A DNA stretch of 64,000 bases from positions 1-64,000 of the forward strand of contig JAPLDQ010000016.1 in the NCBI GenBank assembly GCA_026391675.1, in the 5' to 3' direction. Both the position numbers and the translations under genes were made by a program. Shown here piece after piece: positions 1 to 9,445 of the stretch (positions within the stretch are counted from its first letter, which is position 1; each line of letters starts with the position of its first letter). The stretch comes from Bacteroidota bacterium (GTDB lineage: Bacteria > Bacteroidota > Bacteroidia > Bacteroidales > JACABE01). Below the pieces are notes generated by a model that searched no databases, was not told where the DNA came from, and was given only the letters and a program-made list of their open reading frames with translations.

Positions 1-207
1 GATAGGAATCGGGAAGGTCATAATGGTTCTTAGAATCCTGCCACCCCGACAAATAAGTCGTAAAAGTGGTTATTACGTCCCGATAGGAATCGGGAAGGTC
101 ATAATGGTTCTTAGAATCCTGCCACCCCGACAAAAACAGTTCTTATGGTTATCGCGTCCCGATGAAATCGGGAAGGTCGCAAAGGTTAAATCCTGCTAAC
201 CAGACAA
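1..207 (+). repeat. Tandem array of tRNA 3'-half / CCCGAT-palindrome chimeras
   Basis: Three copies of a roughly 80-bp unit begin at 1, 82 and 161. Each starts with the right part of a palindrome (CCCGATAGGAATCGGG or CCCGATGAAATCGGG). It then runs into what looks like the variable loop, T arm and 3' acceptor strand of a tRNA ending in CCACCCCGAC. The T arms of copies 1 and 2 are damaged (GGTTCTTAGAATCC instead of GGTTCGAATCC) and copy 3 is worse. A related copy with an intact T arm lies at 61131-61188. They are seen as repeats; being tRNA pseudogenes is inferred. Confidence 0.7.
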
Positions 208-219
208 CAAAAGCAAAAA

Positions 220-246
220 CAAGGAACTTCTGGTTCCTTTTTTTTT
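220..246 (+). terminator. Rho-independent terminator upstream of tRNA-Arg
   Basis: Stem AAGGAAC/GTTCCTT with a short loop followed by a long T run. The same hairpin recurs at 60963-60988 and, slightly changed, at 61200-61223, each time just before a tRNA-Arg or tRNA-Arg-like copy. Confidence 0.75.
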
Positions 247-256
247 AAGTAAATAG

Positions 257-330
257 GGTCCCGTAGCTCAGTTGGATAGAGCAACAGCCTTCTAAGCTGT
301 GGGCCACTGGTTCGAATCCAGTCGGGATCA
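257..330 (+). tRNA. tRNA-Arg (anticodon TCT)
   Basis: A complete cloverleaf can be drawn. Acceptor GGTCCCG pairs with CGGGATC (one G-T wobble), the D arm is GCTC/GAGC, and the anticodon stem ACAGC/GCTGT encloses the loop CTTCTAA with anticodon TCT. The T arm is ACTGG/CCAGT with loop TTCGAAT, and the discriminator is A330. It reads AGA codons. Its last bases (314-333) recur exactly at 60896-60915 beside an integrase gene, so this gene is the probable integration target and its intact 3' end may have been restored by the element. Confidence 0.95.
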
Positions 331-333
331 CCT
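314..333 (+). other. Candidate attL: tRNA-Arg 3' end
   Basis: The 20-bp sequence GAATCCAGTCGGGATCACCT spans the T-arm 3' strand and acceptor of the tRNA and is repeated exactly at 60896-60915. Tyrosine recombinases of genomic islands commonly use tRNA 3' ends. The copy here leaves the tRNA intact, as expected for the attachment junction on the tRNA side. Confidence 0.6.
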
Positions 334-359
334 ATACATATTGATAATCAGTTAATTAA

Positions 360-391
360 GCGTATCTACATACAAATGTACATACGCTTTT
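360..391 (+). terminator. Hairpin after tRNA-Arg, with integrase-end motif
   Basis: Outer stem AGCGTA/TACGCT and inner stem TACAT/ATGTA are followed by a T run, so it can terminate the tRNA transcript. The inner part (367-385) contains two TACATAC direct repeats and matches 18 of 19 bases at 60761-60779, next to the integrase start. It may therefore double as an integrase arm-binding site; that role is inferred. Confidence 0.5.
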
Positions 392-528
392 TAAATTTAC
401 GCTGTTTTCTGTATCTTTTAATTATCATGTAATAGAGTGAATTATTACATTGTAGAATTTTCTATTATTTTTGTTTTCAATCTTTGAGCTAAATATTCAT
501 TTTTCCTGTTCCTTATCAAACAAGATTA

Positions 529-3036
529 TTAGCGGACAATAAGTTTTTTAACATCCAAAACTTTATTATTCCCAATTTTCATTAAATAAATACCGCTTGG
601 ATAAATTGAAATATCAATAGTTGTATCATCACCATTCCATTCAAACTGCTTGATTTGTTTTCCCATAAGGTTGTATACAGAAACGAGATAATGATTTCCG
701 GTTTTATTTTTTGCAGTTAAATTGAATTTGCCATTTGAGGGATTAGGATAAATAAAAATACCCATATCGGTTTTTGGCTCCTCAATATTAAGAATTTGTG
801 GATCTGGTGGCGGTACATCAAAGAAATTAACCAGATTACAATTTACAACCAGAAAAGGTTGAGCATCTGCAGCACAATCTGAACAGGTTGTTCCTGAAAC
901 ACATCCCGGATAGTATGGATTACACTGATCAATATATCCTTCATAAAAAACATACTTTACAGCCATCGTATTTCCTGTAATAATATTTTGTGCAATATTA
1001 AAATCAAATGGTTTTGCAATGCTACCTGGGCACCAACCGGCACGACTATACTGCCAGGTACCACTTTGTGGCATACAATTGTCTGAATTGGGATTGCAGG
1101 TAGTCCAGTTATGCTGCGTATATGTGTTTACATTATTTATATAAATATGATGTGTTGCATCATAAAATTCAGCTGCATTGCTTGTATTGCTTGGGCCAGC
1201 ATGTCCGGTAGAAATTAATTTTAACTTTGATACCTGCACATTAGCAGGGAAAGTATAATTATATACACCAACTGGTTGCTGATGTGCATAATTTCCAAAA
1301 TCATAATTTCCATCCCAAATCTGATTAATCTGGCTGTATTTATAGGGAGGTGTTCCTGATTTATAATCAAATGACAATGCATAATAATAACCGTTATCTA
1401 AACCCACAATTTTAAAACTGACTTTACCATTCAATATTGAGGCATAATCTGTCAGGTTTATTTTATGGGAACAGGCCGTACCATAAGGGGTTACATAACG
1501 AATTACCTCAAACCAGTTCCCTTCGTGGCTTCTTGCTTTTATGCTTCTCATATAATCCCAAGCACCGCATCCACCAGGAGGACAGCTTACATTCAGTGTA
1601 GCGATAATTGTATCATAAGCTCCAACATAAGATGGAAGCTGACAATCCACGGTTACTTCATTTGTAACAGTGGAATTGTTAATCACTCCACTAAAGGCCT
1701 GAAACGTTGTATCATTTGAAGTTGCTAAAATGTTTACATTAACTGTTTTACTGGCAATTGCTCCGAAATTGTTAGTAGAATATATTTCAATAGTATAGTT
1801 TCCATAAGCTGAAGGTTGCCACCAGGCAGTAAAATGTCCGTTACCAAAATCATGAGCTGGAATAGTAGTGCCATTTATTTTAAAATGTAACTCCTGTATT
1901 GAAAATAAAGGGGAATAATTGATGGTTGCAAGAGCAGCTAATTGTATTTTAGAAATAGAGGGCATATAAACATTACCAGCCAAAGGATGTCTGGGATCTA
2001 TATTGGGAACATTTACTGCAGGATTTACAACATCAAATGTATTTATTACTGAAACAGCTGAATCATACTGTGCATTCCCATTCTGATAGGCCCTGATTTT
2101 AACGGTACCTGCACCGGTAACTGTTATTATTGAATCATTACTGAGCGTGGCTGGTCCGGATAATACGGTAAAGCTAACCGGTAAGCCGGATGTTGCAACA
2201 GCATTTAATGCAAAAGGTGAAGAAGTGGTTAATTTAGTTGGAATCTGAGTAAATGAAATGGCCTGAAAAGAGGCATTTAATGTACCATTAAAATTTGAAG
2301 TTGCACCATTTAACGCAAAATTTAAAATATCTCCATCATACGTTGGAGAATTAACTTCTGAATGTAATTTGCTTATTCCTGTATTATTATTACCAGGAGA
2401 TCCCTGATTAAACTTAAAATACAATTGCAATCCTGTTTCATTTCCGGTTAATTCATTTTGAATCATATTCTGAATTTCAGCCTGAGTCAACGCTTTATTC
2501 CAAAGACTAACTTCATCAATTCTTCCATTGAAATAAAAATTATACGGACTTAGTGTTGCTTTACCAATAGCAAAAGGAATAGTTGTTAAATTTATTACTC
2601 CCGAAGCAGCAGTACTTCCGTTTAAAATTCCATTCAGATATAATTTAACGGTGCTTCCATCATATACCCATGCCCAGTGTTGCCATACATTAGGGATAAT
2701 TGCATTTTGAGCAGTAAGTACCTGATATTGAACATTGCTGGAATTAACCAAACGACATTGAAGCACCCCATTTGCTATTTCAGACAAATTAAATGTTTGT
2801 GTGGCGGTTCTAAATCCAATTAATCCTTGTGTTCCACCTAACTGCTTGTTAAAGAACCATCCTGCAATGGTTATTTGTGTTGAATTGGCAATAAGTTGCG
2901 AACCATTGTTCACACTCACCCAATCGTCAACACCATCAAAATCAAGGTATTGATTAGTTTGTGATTTAACATTATTAAATGTTAGAAAGAAAAGAACAAA
3001 AAGTCCAATACTGAATTTTAAATAAGTGTTTTTCAT
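529..3036 (-). CDS. Secreted LamG / PNGase F-like protein with T9SS tail
   Basis: 835 aa. The signal peptide is residues 1-25. A LamG/concanavalin-like domain covers about 28-208, two Ig-like stretches about 255-435, and a peptide-N-glycosidase F-type module about 440-740. A type A T9SS sorting tail with YPNP starts near 757. PNGase F cleaves the Asn-linked GlcNAc amide bond of glycoproteins. Its two key acidic residues appear conserved: D494 in AWDY and E623 in AAEF, followed by THHIYINN and RAGWCPG, which match the family landmarks. The region of the third acidic residue (around 540-555) is less similar, so substrate range is uncertain. It starts 18 bp after the stop of the upstream beta-helix gene, so the two probably form an operon. 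The protein is predicted to be cell-surface or secreted. Confidence 0.85.
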   Translation of the reverse strand: MKNTYLKFSIGLFVLFFLTFNNVKSQTNQYLDFDGVDDWVSVNNGSQLIANSTQITIAGWFFNKQLGGTQGLIGFRTATQTFNLSEIANGVLQCRLVNSSNVQYQVLTAQNAIIPNVWQHWAWVYDGSTVKLYLNGILNGSTAASGVINLTTIPFAIGKATLSPYNFYFNGRIDEVSLWNKALTQAEIQNMIQNELTGNETGLQLYFKFNQGSPGNNNTGISKLHSEVNSPTYDGDILNFALNGATSNFNGTLNASFQAISFTQIPTKLTTSSPFALNAVATSGLPVSFTVLSGPATLSNDSIITVTGAGTVKIRAYQNGNAQYDSAVSVINTFDVVNPAVNVPNIDPRHPLAGNVYMPSISKIQLAALATINYSPLFSIQELHFKINGTTIPAHDFGNGHFTAWWQPSAYGNYTIEIYSTNNFGAIASKTVNVNILATSNDTTFQAFSGVINNSTVTNEVTVDCQLPSYVGAYDTIIATLNVSCPPGGCGAWDYMRSIKARSHEGNWFEVIRYVTPYGTACSHKINLTDYASILNGKVSFKIVGLDNGYYYALSFDYKSGTPPYKYSQINQIWDGNYDFGNYAHQQPVGVYNYTFPANVQVSKLKLISTGHAGPSNTSNAAEFYDATHHIYINNVNTYTQHNWTTCNPNSDNCMPQSGTWQYSRAGWCPGSIAKPFDFNIAQNIITGNTMAVKYVFYEGYIDQCNPYYPGCVSGTTCSDCAADAQPFLVVNCNLVNFFDVPPPDPQILNIEEPKTDMGIFIYPNPSNGKFNLTAKNKTGNHYLVSVYNLMGKQIKQFEWNGDDTTIDISIYPSGIYLMKIGNNKVLDVKKLIVR

Positions 3037-3054
3037 CTGTTAATTACATATAGG

Positions 3055-6000
3055 TTATTGAAGCACAATCTTTTCGACTTTAATAAAATTTTTATTGATT
3101 AATTTAACAAAGTAAACACCCCTGGGATACATGGATAAATCGATATCCTGAGTAAAGTTTTGTTTGGTATTCAGAAGTTTTTCTGAACGGATAAGTTTAC
3201 CTTGCAAAGTAATAATTTCTAAGTCCATATTGGAATTCATACCTTTAATATTAATAGTGATCACACCTTTGGTAGGATTAGGATAAATCTGACAGATAAG
3301 ATTATTGGTAATATCATTCACACCAACAGGAGAAACCCAGATGTAGTAATTAGCAGAAACCGTTCCGAAACCACAGCTATTTTGCCCTTTTACAGTTAAA
3401 TTGCCAGAAGTAGCAGCTGGACCAAAGTTAATTCTTACGCTGTCAGTTGTAGTTGTAGCTGAAGGTAAAAATGTAATACCAGAACCTGTGTATGACCAGC
3501 TATAAGAAGTTGAATTGGCAATAACAGGAACTTTATATAATGCATTATTTTCATTAATACTCACACTATCATTTTTAATTGAAGTAATATTACCCGAAGC
3601 AGCCGGTAATGATATAAAAGAAACTGAAGTTGTAGCTGATACTGAACTACAACCACCTGCAGCAGGTATTGTATAGGTAATAGTATATCCCCCCGGAGTA
3701 CTTGTATTAGGTATTATGGCTCCTGTTGTTGCATTAATGCTTAAACTTGTTGGTGCAGCACTAAAAGTACCACCAGATGTACCCGTAAGCGTAACAGTCT
3801 GTGTAGTAGTAGCACCTGTACAGAATGGAGAGCCTGCATAGCTAATAGTAGCTATTGGAACTGCAGTAATTGTTACTGAAGTTGTAGTTGTTACCGTTGA
3901 ACAGCCTCCATAAGCAGCCAAGGTGTATGTAACTGTATAAGTTCCTGCAGTACTTGTATTTGGCGTTATTGCTCCTGATGTAGCATTTATAATTAAACCT
4001 GAGGGAGCAGTATAACTACCTCCTGTAGTCCCGGTTTGATTTACTGGCTGAGCAGTAGCAATAGATTTACAAAATGGTGTACCGTTATATATTATTGAAG
4101 CCGTTGGTGCAGCGACTATGTTTACACTTGATGTTGCAGTATATGTTACACAACCACCCGATGCTGAAATAATATAAGAAATTGCATAACCACCCACGGT
4201 ACTTGAACTTGGTGTAATAGCACCAGATGCAGCATTTATACTTAATCCGGTTGGTGCTGCTGAAAAAGTGCCTCCACTGCTTCCTGTAAGTGTAACACTT
4301 TGTGGTGTGGAAACAGAATTGCAATAAGGTGAACCTGAATAACTAATTGTTGCTGACGGAGCAGCAGTTATTGTTACTGAAGTTGTTGAAGTATAAGCAG
4401 CACAACCACCTGAAGTAGCAAGTGAATAAGTTACTGTATAAGTACCTGCAGTACTTGTGCTAGGTGTAATCGCACCTGAAGTTGAATTTAAACTTAATCC
4501 GGCAAGAGCGCTGAAAATGCCACCTGTTGTTCCTGTTTGTATAACAGTTTGTGCTGTGGAAACAGTTTTACAAAATGGTGATCCTGCATAACTGATTGAT
4601 GCATTCGGAGCTGCTGTTATTGTTACTGAAGAAGTTGCATTAACAGCGGCACAACCACTAGCAGCAACTATGGTATAAGTTACAGTATATGTGCCAGCAG
4701 TACTAGTACTTGGTGTAATTGCACCTGTTGTTGCATTTATGCTTAATCCCGAAGGAGCACTGTAAATACCACCATTAGTTCCTGTTAAGCTAACAGATTG
4801 TCCTGTTGTTAATGAAGAACAATATGGTGATGCTGAATAACTAATAGTGGCTGAAGGCATTGGAGTTACAGTAATTATGGCAACTGTTGAATTGGCAGCA
4901 CTGCAAATACCACTTTGAACTATAGCCCTGTAATGGGTTGTAGCTGTGAGATTAGTTGCAGTATAGGTGTTTGTTGTATTAGCTATATCAGTCCATGTGG
5001 TTCCGTTTGGAGATGATTGCCATTTTTGAATAACTCCAACATAACTGTTAAGTGTTAATAATGTATTATTGCCACTTGAACATACAGTTGAAGCTCCGTT
5101 TAAGCTACCTCCGTTACTTAATGGATTAACAGTCATGGTTATACCCGGACTGTTACCGGTACATCCTGCTGTTACCCCTCTAACTGTAACTATACTGCCA
5201 TTGCTAATGCTTGTAGTCGTCAAAGTATTGCTAGTAGTTGCAGCCCCTTGAGAAATACCATTGATAAAGAATTCATAGGTGGTAGCACCGTAGCCGGTAA
5301 AGGTAACTGGTGATCCGGCACAGGTTATGGTTGCTGTAGAGCCTATGGTAACATTTGGGGCACTTGGGTCACTTATTATTACTGAAGTTGAATTACTGCA
5401 AATTCCATTGGAAATCGTAACATAATAGGTTCCTGCTGTTAATGCTGTTGCAGTTTGTGTAGTCTGAACCGGAGTAGTATTCCATGAATAGGATGTAGCA
5501 GAATTTACTGTAGCAGTTCCATTGGCAGCTCCACAAACTGTTGGATTGGTGAATCCCGTTATCGTTGCTGTCGGTGGTGTATTAATAGTAATAGTTACCA
5601 CAGAAGAATTTGTAGCCGGACAACTTCCTGTTTGTACAACAACCCTGAATTTGGTTGTTACAGCAACATTATTGGCTGTATATGTATTTACTGTATTAGA
5701 AATAGGTGTCCAGATAGCACCTCCATTGATTGATGATTCCCATCTTACAATATTTCCAACATTTGCTGTTAAAGTTAACAGCCTGCTGTTGGTAGTTGAA
5801 CAAAAACTGGTGTCACTGCTTAAATTCCCTCCAACATTAGGTTGATCAATATTTACAGTAGCAATTGAAGAAGTATCTCCTAAGCAGTTAGCATTATTTA
5901 CAACTGCTCTGTATTTAATTTGTGAAGTTAAATTTGCAGTTAATAAAGAAGCATTTGTTTCTCCTGTAATATTTGACCAGTTTATTCCATTTGATGAAGA

Positions 6001-8715
6001 TTGCCATTGAATACTTCCGTTATATGCTGTTAAATTTATTGTAGTTCCTGTACCAGTACAAATTGAAGATACAGTTGGCATAGCAATACCCCCTACTGAT
6101 GTGGTTGCTATAGTTACACCAAGTTCTGTGGTTGTTGTGGACATTCCGCTTCCGGTACAAGTAATTGTACAAACATAATAAGTTGTTGAAGTCAGATTTC
6201 CTGTAGCTTGGGTTGCAGAAGTGCCTAAATTAGTATAGGGACCACCTGCTATTGTTGATGATTTCCAATGATAAGTGATGCCATTAAAGTTATAGTTTGT
6301 ACTTAATGATAATGTAACTCCTGTGCCAGAACAAATGCTTGTTGCTCCTATTATGTTGGATGTTGCCGGACTTCCTGAACATACGCTAATACCTGTTGCT
6401 TCATCTGCTCCAATATCAGGTGTTGCTTTTCTTAAATCTCCATCAATATCATTTGTGATTGATGCTATAGCTGTTCCCGCTGCTATGCAAGGAGAGCCTG
6501 TACTGATATGTAAATTTGGTATATTCGTATTTGGATTAATAAATGATGGATCAATGTTTTTTGAATTGGCATCCTGTGCAGTAAGGATTGGAAGTGATGT
6601 TACACTGGCAGTTCCATTATAGGCTATATAAAATGGAGAAACACTAACATAATAATCATTGTAATCTATTGTTGCACCACTTGCAACTCTTATTGCATAA
6701 TGAAATCCTGTAGCTCCTCCGGAACGGTCATTTACAAATATGTTATTTTTTAGTATAGGTGTAGTCAGAGCGCTATAATAACCATAAGTTGATGATGTTG
6801 TACCTGTAACACCAATACCACAAATTCTTACAGTATTGAAATAAAAAGTATTTATTCCACTAATTTCATAAATTCCACGAATAGAATAACCGTAAGTTAA
6901 TGAATTTCCTTGAAAGTCGACTCCCAAATTGATAATATTATTATAAATACTTGAGTTACCTGTAGTTAAGTATAAGCCGTACAAAAGTGCTGAAGAACTT
7001 GAAGTTACCATTTTACATGCAAATATATTATTTCCGGAGATTACATTTGTACCGGATGTAGGACCACTATAATAAATTCCAAATAATTGAGTAGCAGCAG
7101 TTGTAACTCCATTTACTGATAAATCATACATTAAATTATTAGAAATAGTTGCACCTCCTGTTGCTGAAGAAGTATAATTTATCCCTACTAATGTATTTAA
7201 AGTCGAAACTGAATTAGTTGACAACGAGTATATTTTATTTGCGGAAATAGTAAAATTTCCGGTACTGCTTGGAGTTGCTATACCATATAAAATACCAGTA
7301 TTTGCTGAAATATTTGCAAGGGTATTATTCGAAATAATATGCGTAAATGCAGTATTGTTTAACGCTAAATAGATACCATAAACAGTTCCTGTAGTATTTG
7401 AATTAAAACTATTTGCTATAGTTCTGCTTCCAATTAAGTTTCCTGTTATGGTATATGAACCTGCTGTAACTGCATTTATAAATGCTGCATTTATACCTTT
7501 TAAAACAGCTCCAGACGAGCCTATAAGATTGATTCCAGAGACAATATTATTTTGACAATTTACTATCCCAATTCCTGTTGCAGCATTACTTAAATTAATA
7601 GCACTGACACTTGGTGTGCCAGGATAGGTTAAAATTATTGATCCCGTTATGGTAGTATCACCAAAAATATTGGGTGAGACATCACCAATATTTAAGTTTC
7701 CTGAATTAATTTGGAATAAAGCCTGAGCATTTGAAGAAGAAAGACTTGTTGTAAATGAAAAGTTCTTAAATACATTCCCCTGAAAACTGTTATAAGTTGC
7801 AGAGGAACTTGTATTAACAACAATACCTCTTAATTCATTGGTCGATGTAATACTGCATACACCTCCTCCAGCCTGAGGGCCACTTCCTCCAAAGTAATTA
7901 TTTGTAATATTAAAGCCTATTGTTGAAGTTGTTCCTATATTAATAAAATTATAAACTGCCGTAACACTTCTTGATGCTGTTTGATAAAAACTATTGCCTG
8001 TTATATTCCAGCCATTACTAAAAGTTAAGGCAATTCCTTTTACAGCAGCGGTTGCATTAAAAAAATCGTAAATATTGCAATTAGAAATAGTATTATTACT
8101 ATTTTCAATAGCAGCACTTGAACCGGTTGAGATAATGGCATTATTAGCTCCACCATTTCCATTAATATTGCAATTACTAATTGTATTATTATCGTTACCA
8201 CTAACTATTCCAGTACTAAAAAACACTACACCACATGCTGCACTTGCTGGCACTGCAGTTACTGAACAATTATTGATAAGATTATTTGAGGCATCAGCAA
8301 TAAACTGAATAGCAGATGCAGTTGTTCCTGTATTTGTATTAGTGATAGCCAAAGAATTACTCCCTGTATTCAATCCATCAATTGTTACATATTTGGCACC
8401 ACTTAAATTAATTAAAGCACCGGCGACTGATGCTGAAACTGTTCTTGCTCCACTAGGTTTAATTGTAAGTGAAGTCCACATTCCTGCAGCACCGGTTAAA
8501 GCATTAATACCGGTTTCTGATGAAAGGTCTGCAGTAATGGTTATTATTATTGTTTTACCACTTTGATCAATTGCATTTAATGCTGCAAAAGCTCCTCCTG
8601 TATTTGTTAATGAGGTATAGGATGTTCCATCCTGACCATTAGAGCCTGTTATTGTAACTTGGCCAAATGAAACTTTGGCAATTACAACAATAAAAAGGAA
8701 AAGTAATTTTTTCAT
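3055..8715 (-). CDS. Beta-helix T9SS surface protein with five 83-aa repeats
   Basis: 1886 aa. The signal peptide MKKLLFLFIVVIAKVSFG is followed by a right-handed parallel beta-helix region rich in NN-ISNN and ITGN turns (about 30-760). That region closes with the phrase [17 protein letters not shown]. Ig-like modules with conserved Cys pairs follow (about 775-1285), then five near-identical tandem repeats of 83-84 residues (about 1286-1701), a PKD-like module and a T9SS tail containing YPNPTKG (about 1815). No catalytic motif is seen. It is probably an adhesin or a carbohydrate-binding surface protein. It is followed after 18 bp by the PNGase F-like gene. The repeats are also near-repeats in DNA (3610-4857) and could vary in number. 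Confidence 0.85.
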   Translation of the reverse strand: MKKLLFLFIVVIAKVSFGQVTITGSNGQDGTSYTSLTNTGGAFAALNAIDQSGKTIIITITADLSSETGINALTGAAGMWTSLTIKPSGARTVSASVAGALINLSGAKYVTIDGLNTGSNSLAITNTNTGTTASAIQFIADASNNLINNCSVTAVPASAACGVVFFSTGIVSGNDNNTISNCNINGNGGANNAIISTGSSAAIENSNNTISNCNIYDFFNATAAVKGIALTFSNGWNITGNSFYQTASRSVTAVYNFINIGTTSTIGFNITNNYFGGSGPQAGGGVCSITSTNELRGIVVNTSSSATYNSFQGNVFKNFSFTTSLSSSNAQALFQINSGNLNIGDVSPNIFGDTTITGSIILTYPGTPSVSAINLSNAATGIGIVNCQNNIVSGINLIGSSGAVLKGINAAFINAVTAGSYTITGNLIGSRTIANSFNSNTTGTVYGIYLALNNTAFTHIISNNTLANISANTGILYGIATPSSTGNFTISANKIYSLSTNSVSTLNTLVGINYTSSATGGATISNNLMYDLSVNGVTTAATQLFGIYYSGPTSGTNVISGNNIFACKMVTSSSSALLYGLYLTTGNSSIYNNIINLGVDFQGNSLTYGYSIRGIYEISGINTFYFNTVRICGIGVTGTTSSTYGYYSALTTPILKNNIFVNDRSGGATGFHYAIRVASGATIDYNDYYVSVSPFYIAYNGTASVTSLPILTAQDANSKNIDPSFINPNTNIPNLHISTGSPCIAAGTAIASITNDIDGDLRKATPDIGADEATGISVCSGSPATSNIIGATSICSGTGVTLSLSTNYNFNGITYHWKSSTIAGGPYTNLGTSATQATGNLTSTTYYVCTITCTGSGMSTTTTELGVTIATTSVGGIAMPTVSSICTGTGTTINLTAYNGSIQWQSSSNGINWSNITGETNASLLTANLTSQIKYRAVVNNANCLGDTSSIATVNIDQPNVGGNLSSDTSFCSTTNSRLLTLTANVGNIVRWESSINGGAIWTPISNTVNTYTANNVAVTTKFRVVVQTGSCPATNSSVVTITINTPPTATITGFTNPTVCGAANGTATVNSATSYSWNTTPVQTTQTATALTAGTYYVTISNGICSNSTSVIISDPSAPNVTIGSTATITCAGSPVTFTGYGATTYEFFINGISQGAATTSNTLTTTSISNGSIVTVRGVTAGCTGNSPGITMTVNPLSNGGSLNGASTVCSSGNNTLLTLNSYVGVIQKWQSSPNGTTWTDIANTTNTYTATNLTATTHYRAIVQSGICSAANSTVAIITVTPMPSATISYSASPYCSSLTTGQSVSLTGTNGGIYSAPSGLSINATTGAITPSTSTAGTYTVTYTIVAASGCAAVNATSSVTITAAPNASISYAGSPFCKTVSTAQTVIQTGTTGGIFSALAGLSLNSTSGAITPSTSTAGTYTVTYSLATSGGCAAYTSTTSVTITAAPSATISYSGSPYCNSVSTPQSVTLTGSSGGTFSAAPTGLSINAASGAITPSSSTVGGYAISYIISASGGCVTYTATSSVNIVAAPTASIIYNGTPFCKSIATAQPVNQTGTTGGSYTAPSGLIINATSGAITPNTSTAGTYTVTYTLAAYGGCSTVTTTTSVTITAVPIATISYAGSPFCTGATTTQTVTLTGTSGGTFSAAPTSLSINATTGAIIPNTSTPGGYTITYTIPAAGGCSSVSATTSVSFISLPAASGNITSIKNDSVSINENNALYKVPVIANSTSYSWSYTGSGITFLPSATTTTDSVRINFGPAATSGNLTVKGQNSCGFGTVSANYYIWVSPVGVNDITNNLICQIYPNPTKGVITINIKGMNSNMDLEIITLQGKLIRSEKLLNTKQNFTQDIDLSMYPRGVYFVKLINKNFIKVEKIVLQ
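3610..4857 (-). repeat. Five tandem ~249-bp coding repeats
   Basis: Five consecutive units each encode an Ig/PKD-like module. A unit begins with a form of [PSA]-x-A-[ST]-I-SY and has a Cys near residue 13, the phrase G-L-x-[IL]-N-x-[TA]-[TS]-GAI in the middle and a GGC motif near residue 68. Units are 83 or 84 residues. The ordering supports recent tandem duplication within the gene. Confidence 0.85.
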
Positions 8716-8867
8716 AAATTTAAAATTTGTTATAATGGTGAAATTTAAAATTTTGTCATGCTATTTAATTCTTGTCAAACTGAAAGATGTGAAGCATATT
8801 ATAAATCGATATTTTTTAATTAATAAAGACTGTACTCTGAAAATAAAGTTGAATGTTTCTTTTCTTT

Positions 8868-9302
8868 TTAAAAAGGCAGTTCATTTATCAAAGCCCAGAA
8901 CATGCCTATTAGTTTAACTACTTCAAAAAATTCTTTGACATCAACTGGTTTTACTACATAAGCATTAACATTTTGCTCATAACATTTAATTAAGTCTATT
9001 TCTTCACGGGAAGAAGAGAGCATAACTATTGGTATCAGTTTCAAATCTGGATGATTCCGAATCATTTGTAATGCTTCTATTCCATTCAATCGGGGCATTT
9101 TTATATCCATCAGGATTACCGCTGGATGAACTTTTTCCCTATGCGTATATTTCCCCTTATAACACAAATATTCTAAGACTTCTTCTCCATCCTTGACCAT
9201 GTCAATGTGATCTGAAAGATTTATTTCGGATAAAGCAGCCAATGTTAATTCTCCATCGTTCGGATTATCCTCTGCTAGTAAAATTCTTTTTAAATTTTTC
9301 AT
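8868..9302 (-). CDS. Single-domain response regulator (CheY/Rcp1-like)
   Basis: 144 aa, one receiver domain with no output domain. The acidic pocket is E11-D12, the phospho-acceptor D66 lies in ILMDIKMP, the Ser of MLSSS is at about 95-98 and the conserved Lys is K118 in VVKPVD. The end FWALINELPF resembles the tail of Rcp1-type regulators, which usually pair with phytochrome-like or hybrid kinases. No partner kinase is adjacent. It lies 152 bp upstream of the beta-helix gene and may or may not be cotranscribed with it. It would act by protein-protein phosphotransfer rather than by binding DNA. Confidence 0.9.
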   Translation of the reverse strand: MKNLKRILLAEDNPNDGELTLAALSEINLSDHIDMVKDGEEVLEYLCYKGKYTHREKVHPAVILMDIKMPRLNGIEALQMIRNHPDLKLIPIVMLSSSREEIDLIKCYEQNVNAYVVKPVDVKEFFEVVKLIGMFWALINELPF

Positions 9303-9411
9303 AATGAGAATTTTATTTTAATTTCTTGTTAAAAAAAGAATAACGCTGATAAACTTTAACAGGCTGCCCAAATTACGAAGAATCTGAACAGCCCAAATAA
9401 AGCATTATTAA

Positions 9412-9439
9412 TCAGCTTATAATAATTGTTATAAGCTGA
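9412..9439 (-). terminator. Hairpin downstream of PID-CTERM gene
   Basis: An 11-bp stem TCAGCTTATAA/TTATAAGCTGA lies 6 bp past the stop codon of the small gene at 9446-9670. The T tract on the minus strand is weak; the plus strand has a better one. Confidence 0.55.
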
Positions 9440-9445
9440 CTAATT

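Noticed and set aside
3610-4857. CRISPR-like regular direct repeats
   Set aside because: The units are about 249 bp, in frame, and encode repeated protein modules; there are no short repeats with unique spacers.
5069-8566. Several plus-strand reading frames antisense to the beta-helix genes
   Set aside because: They mirror low-complexity Ser/Thr/Asn-rich codons of the minus-strand genes and have repetitive Val/Leu/Pro composition with no domain.
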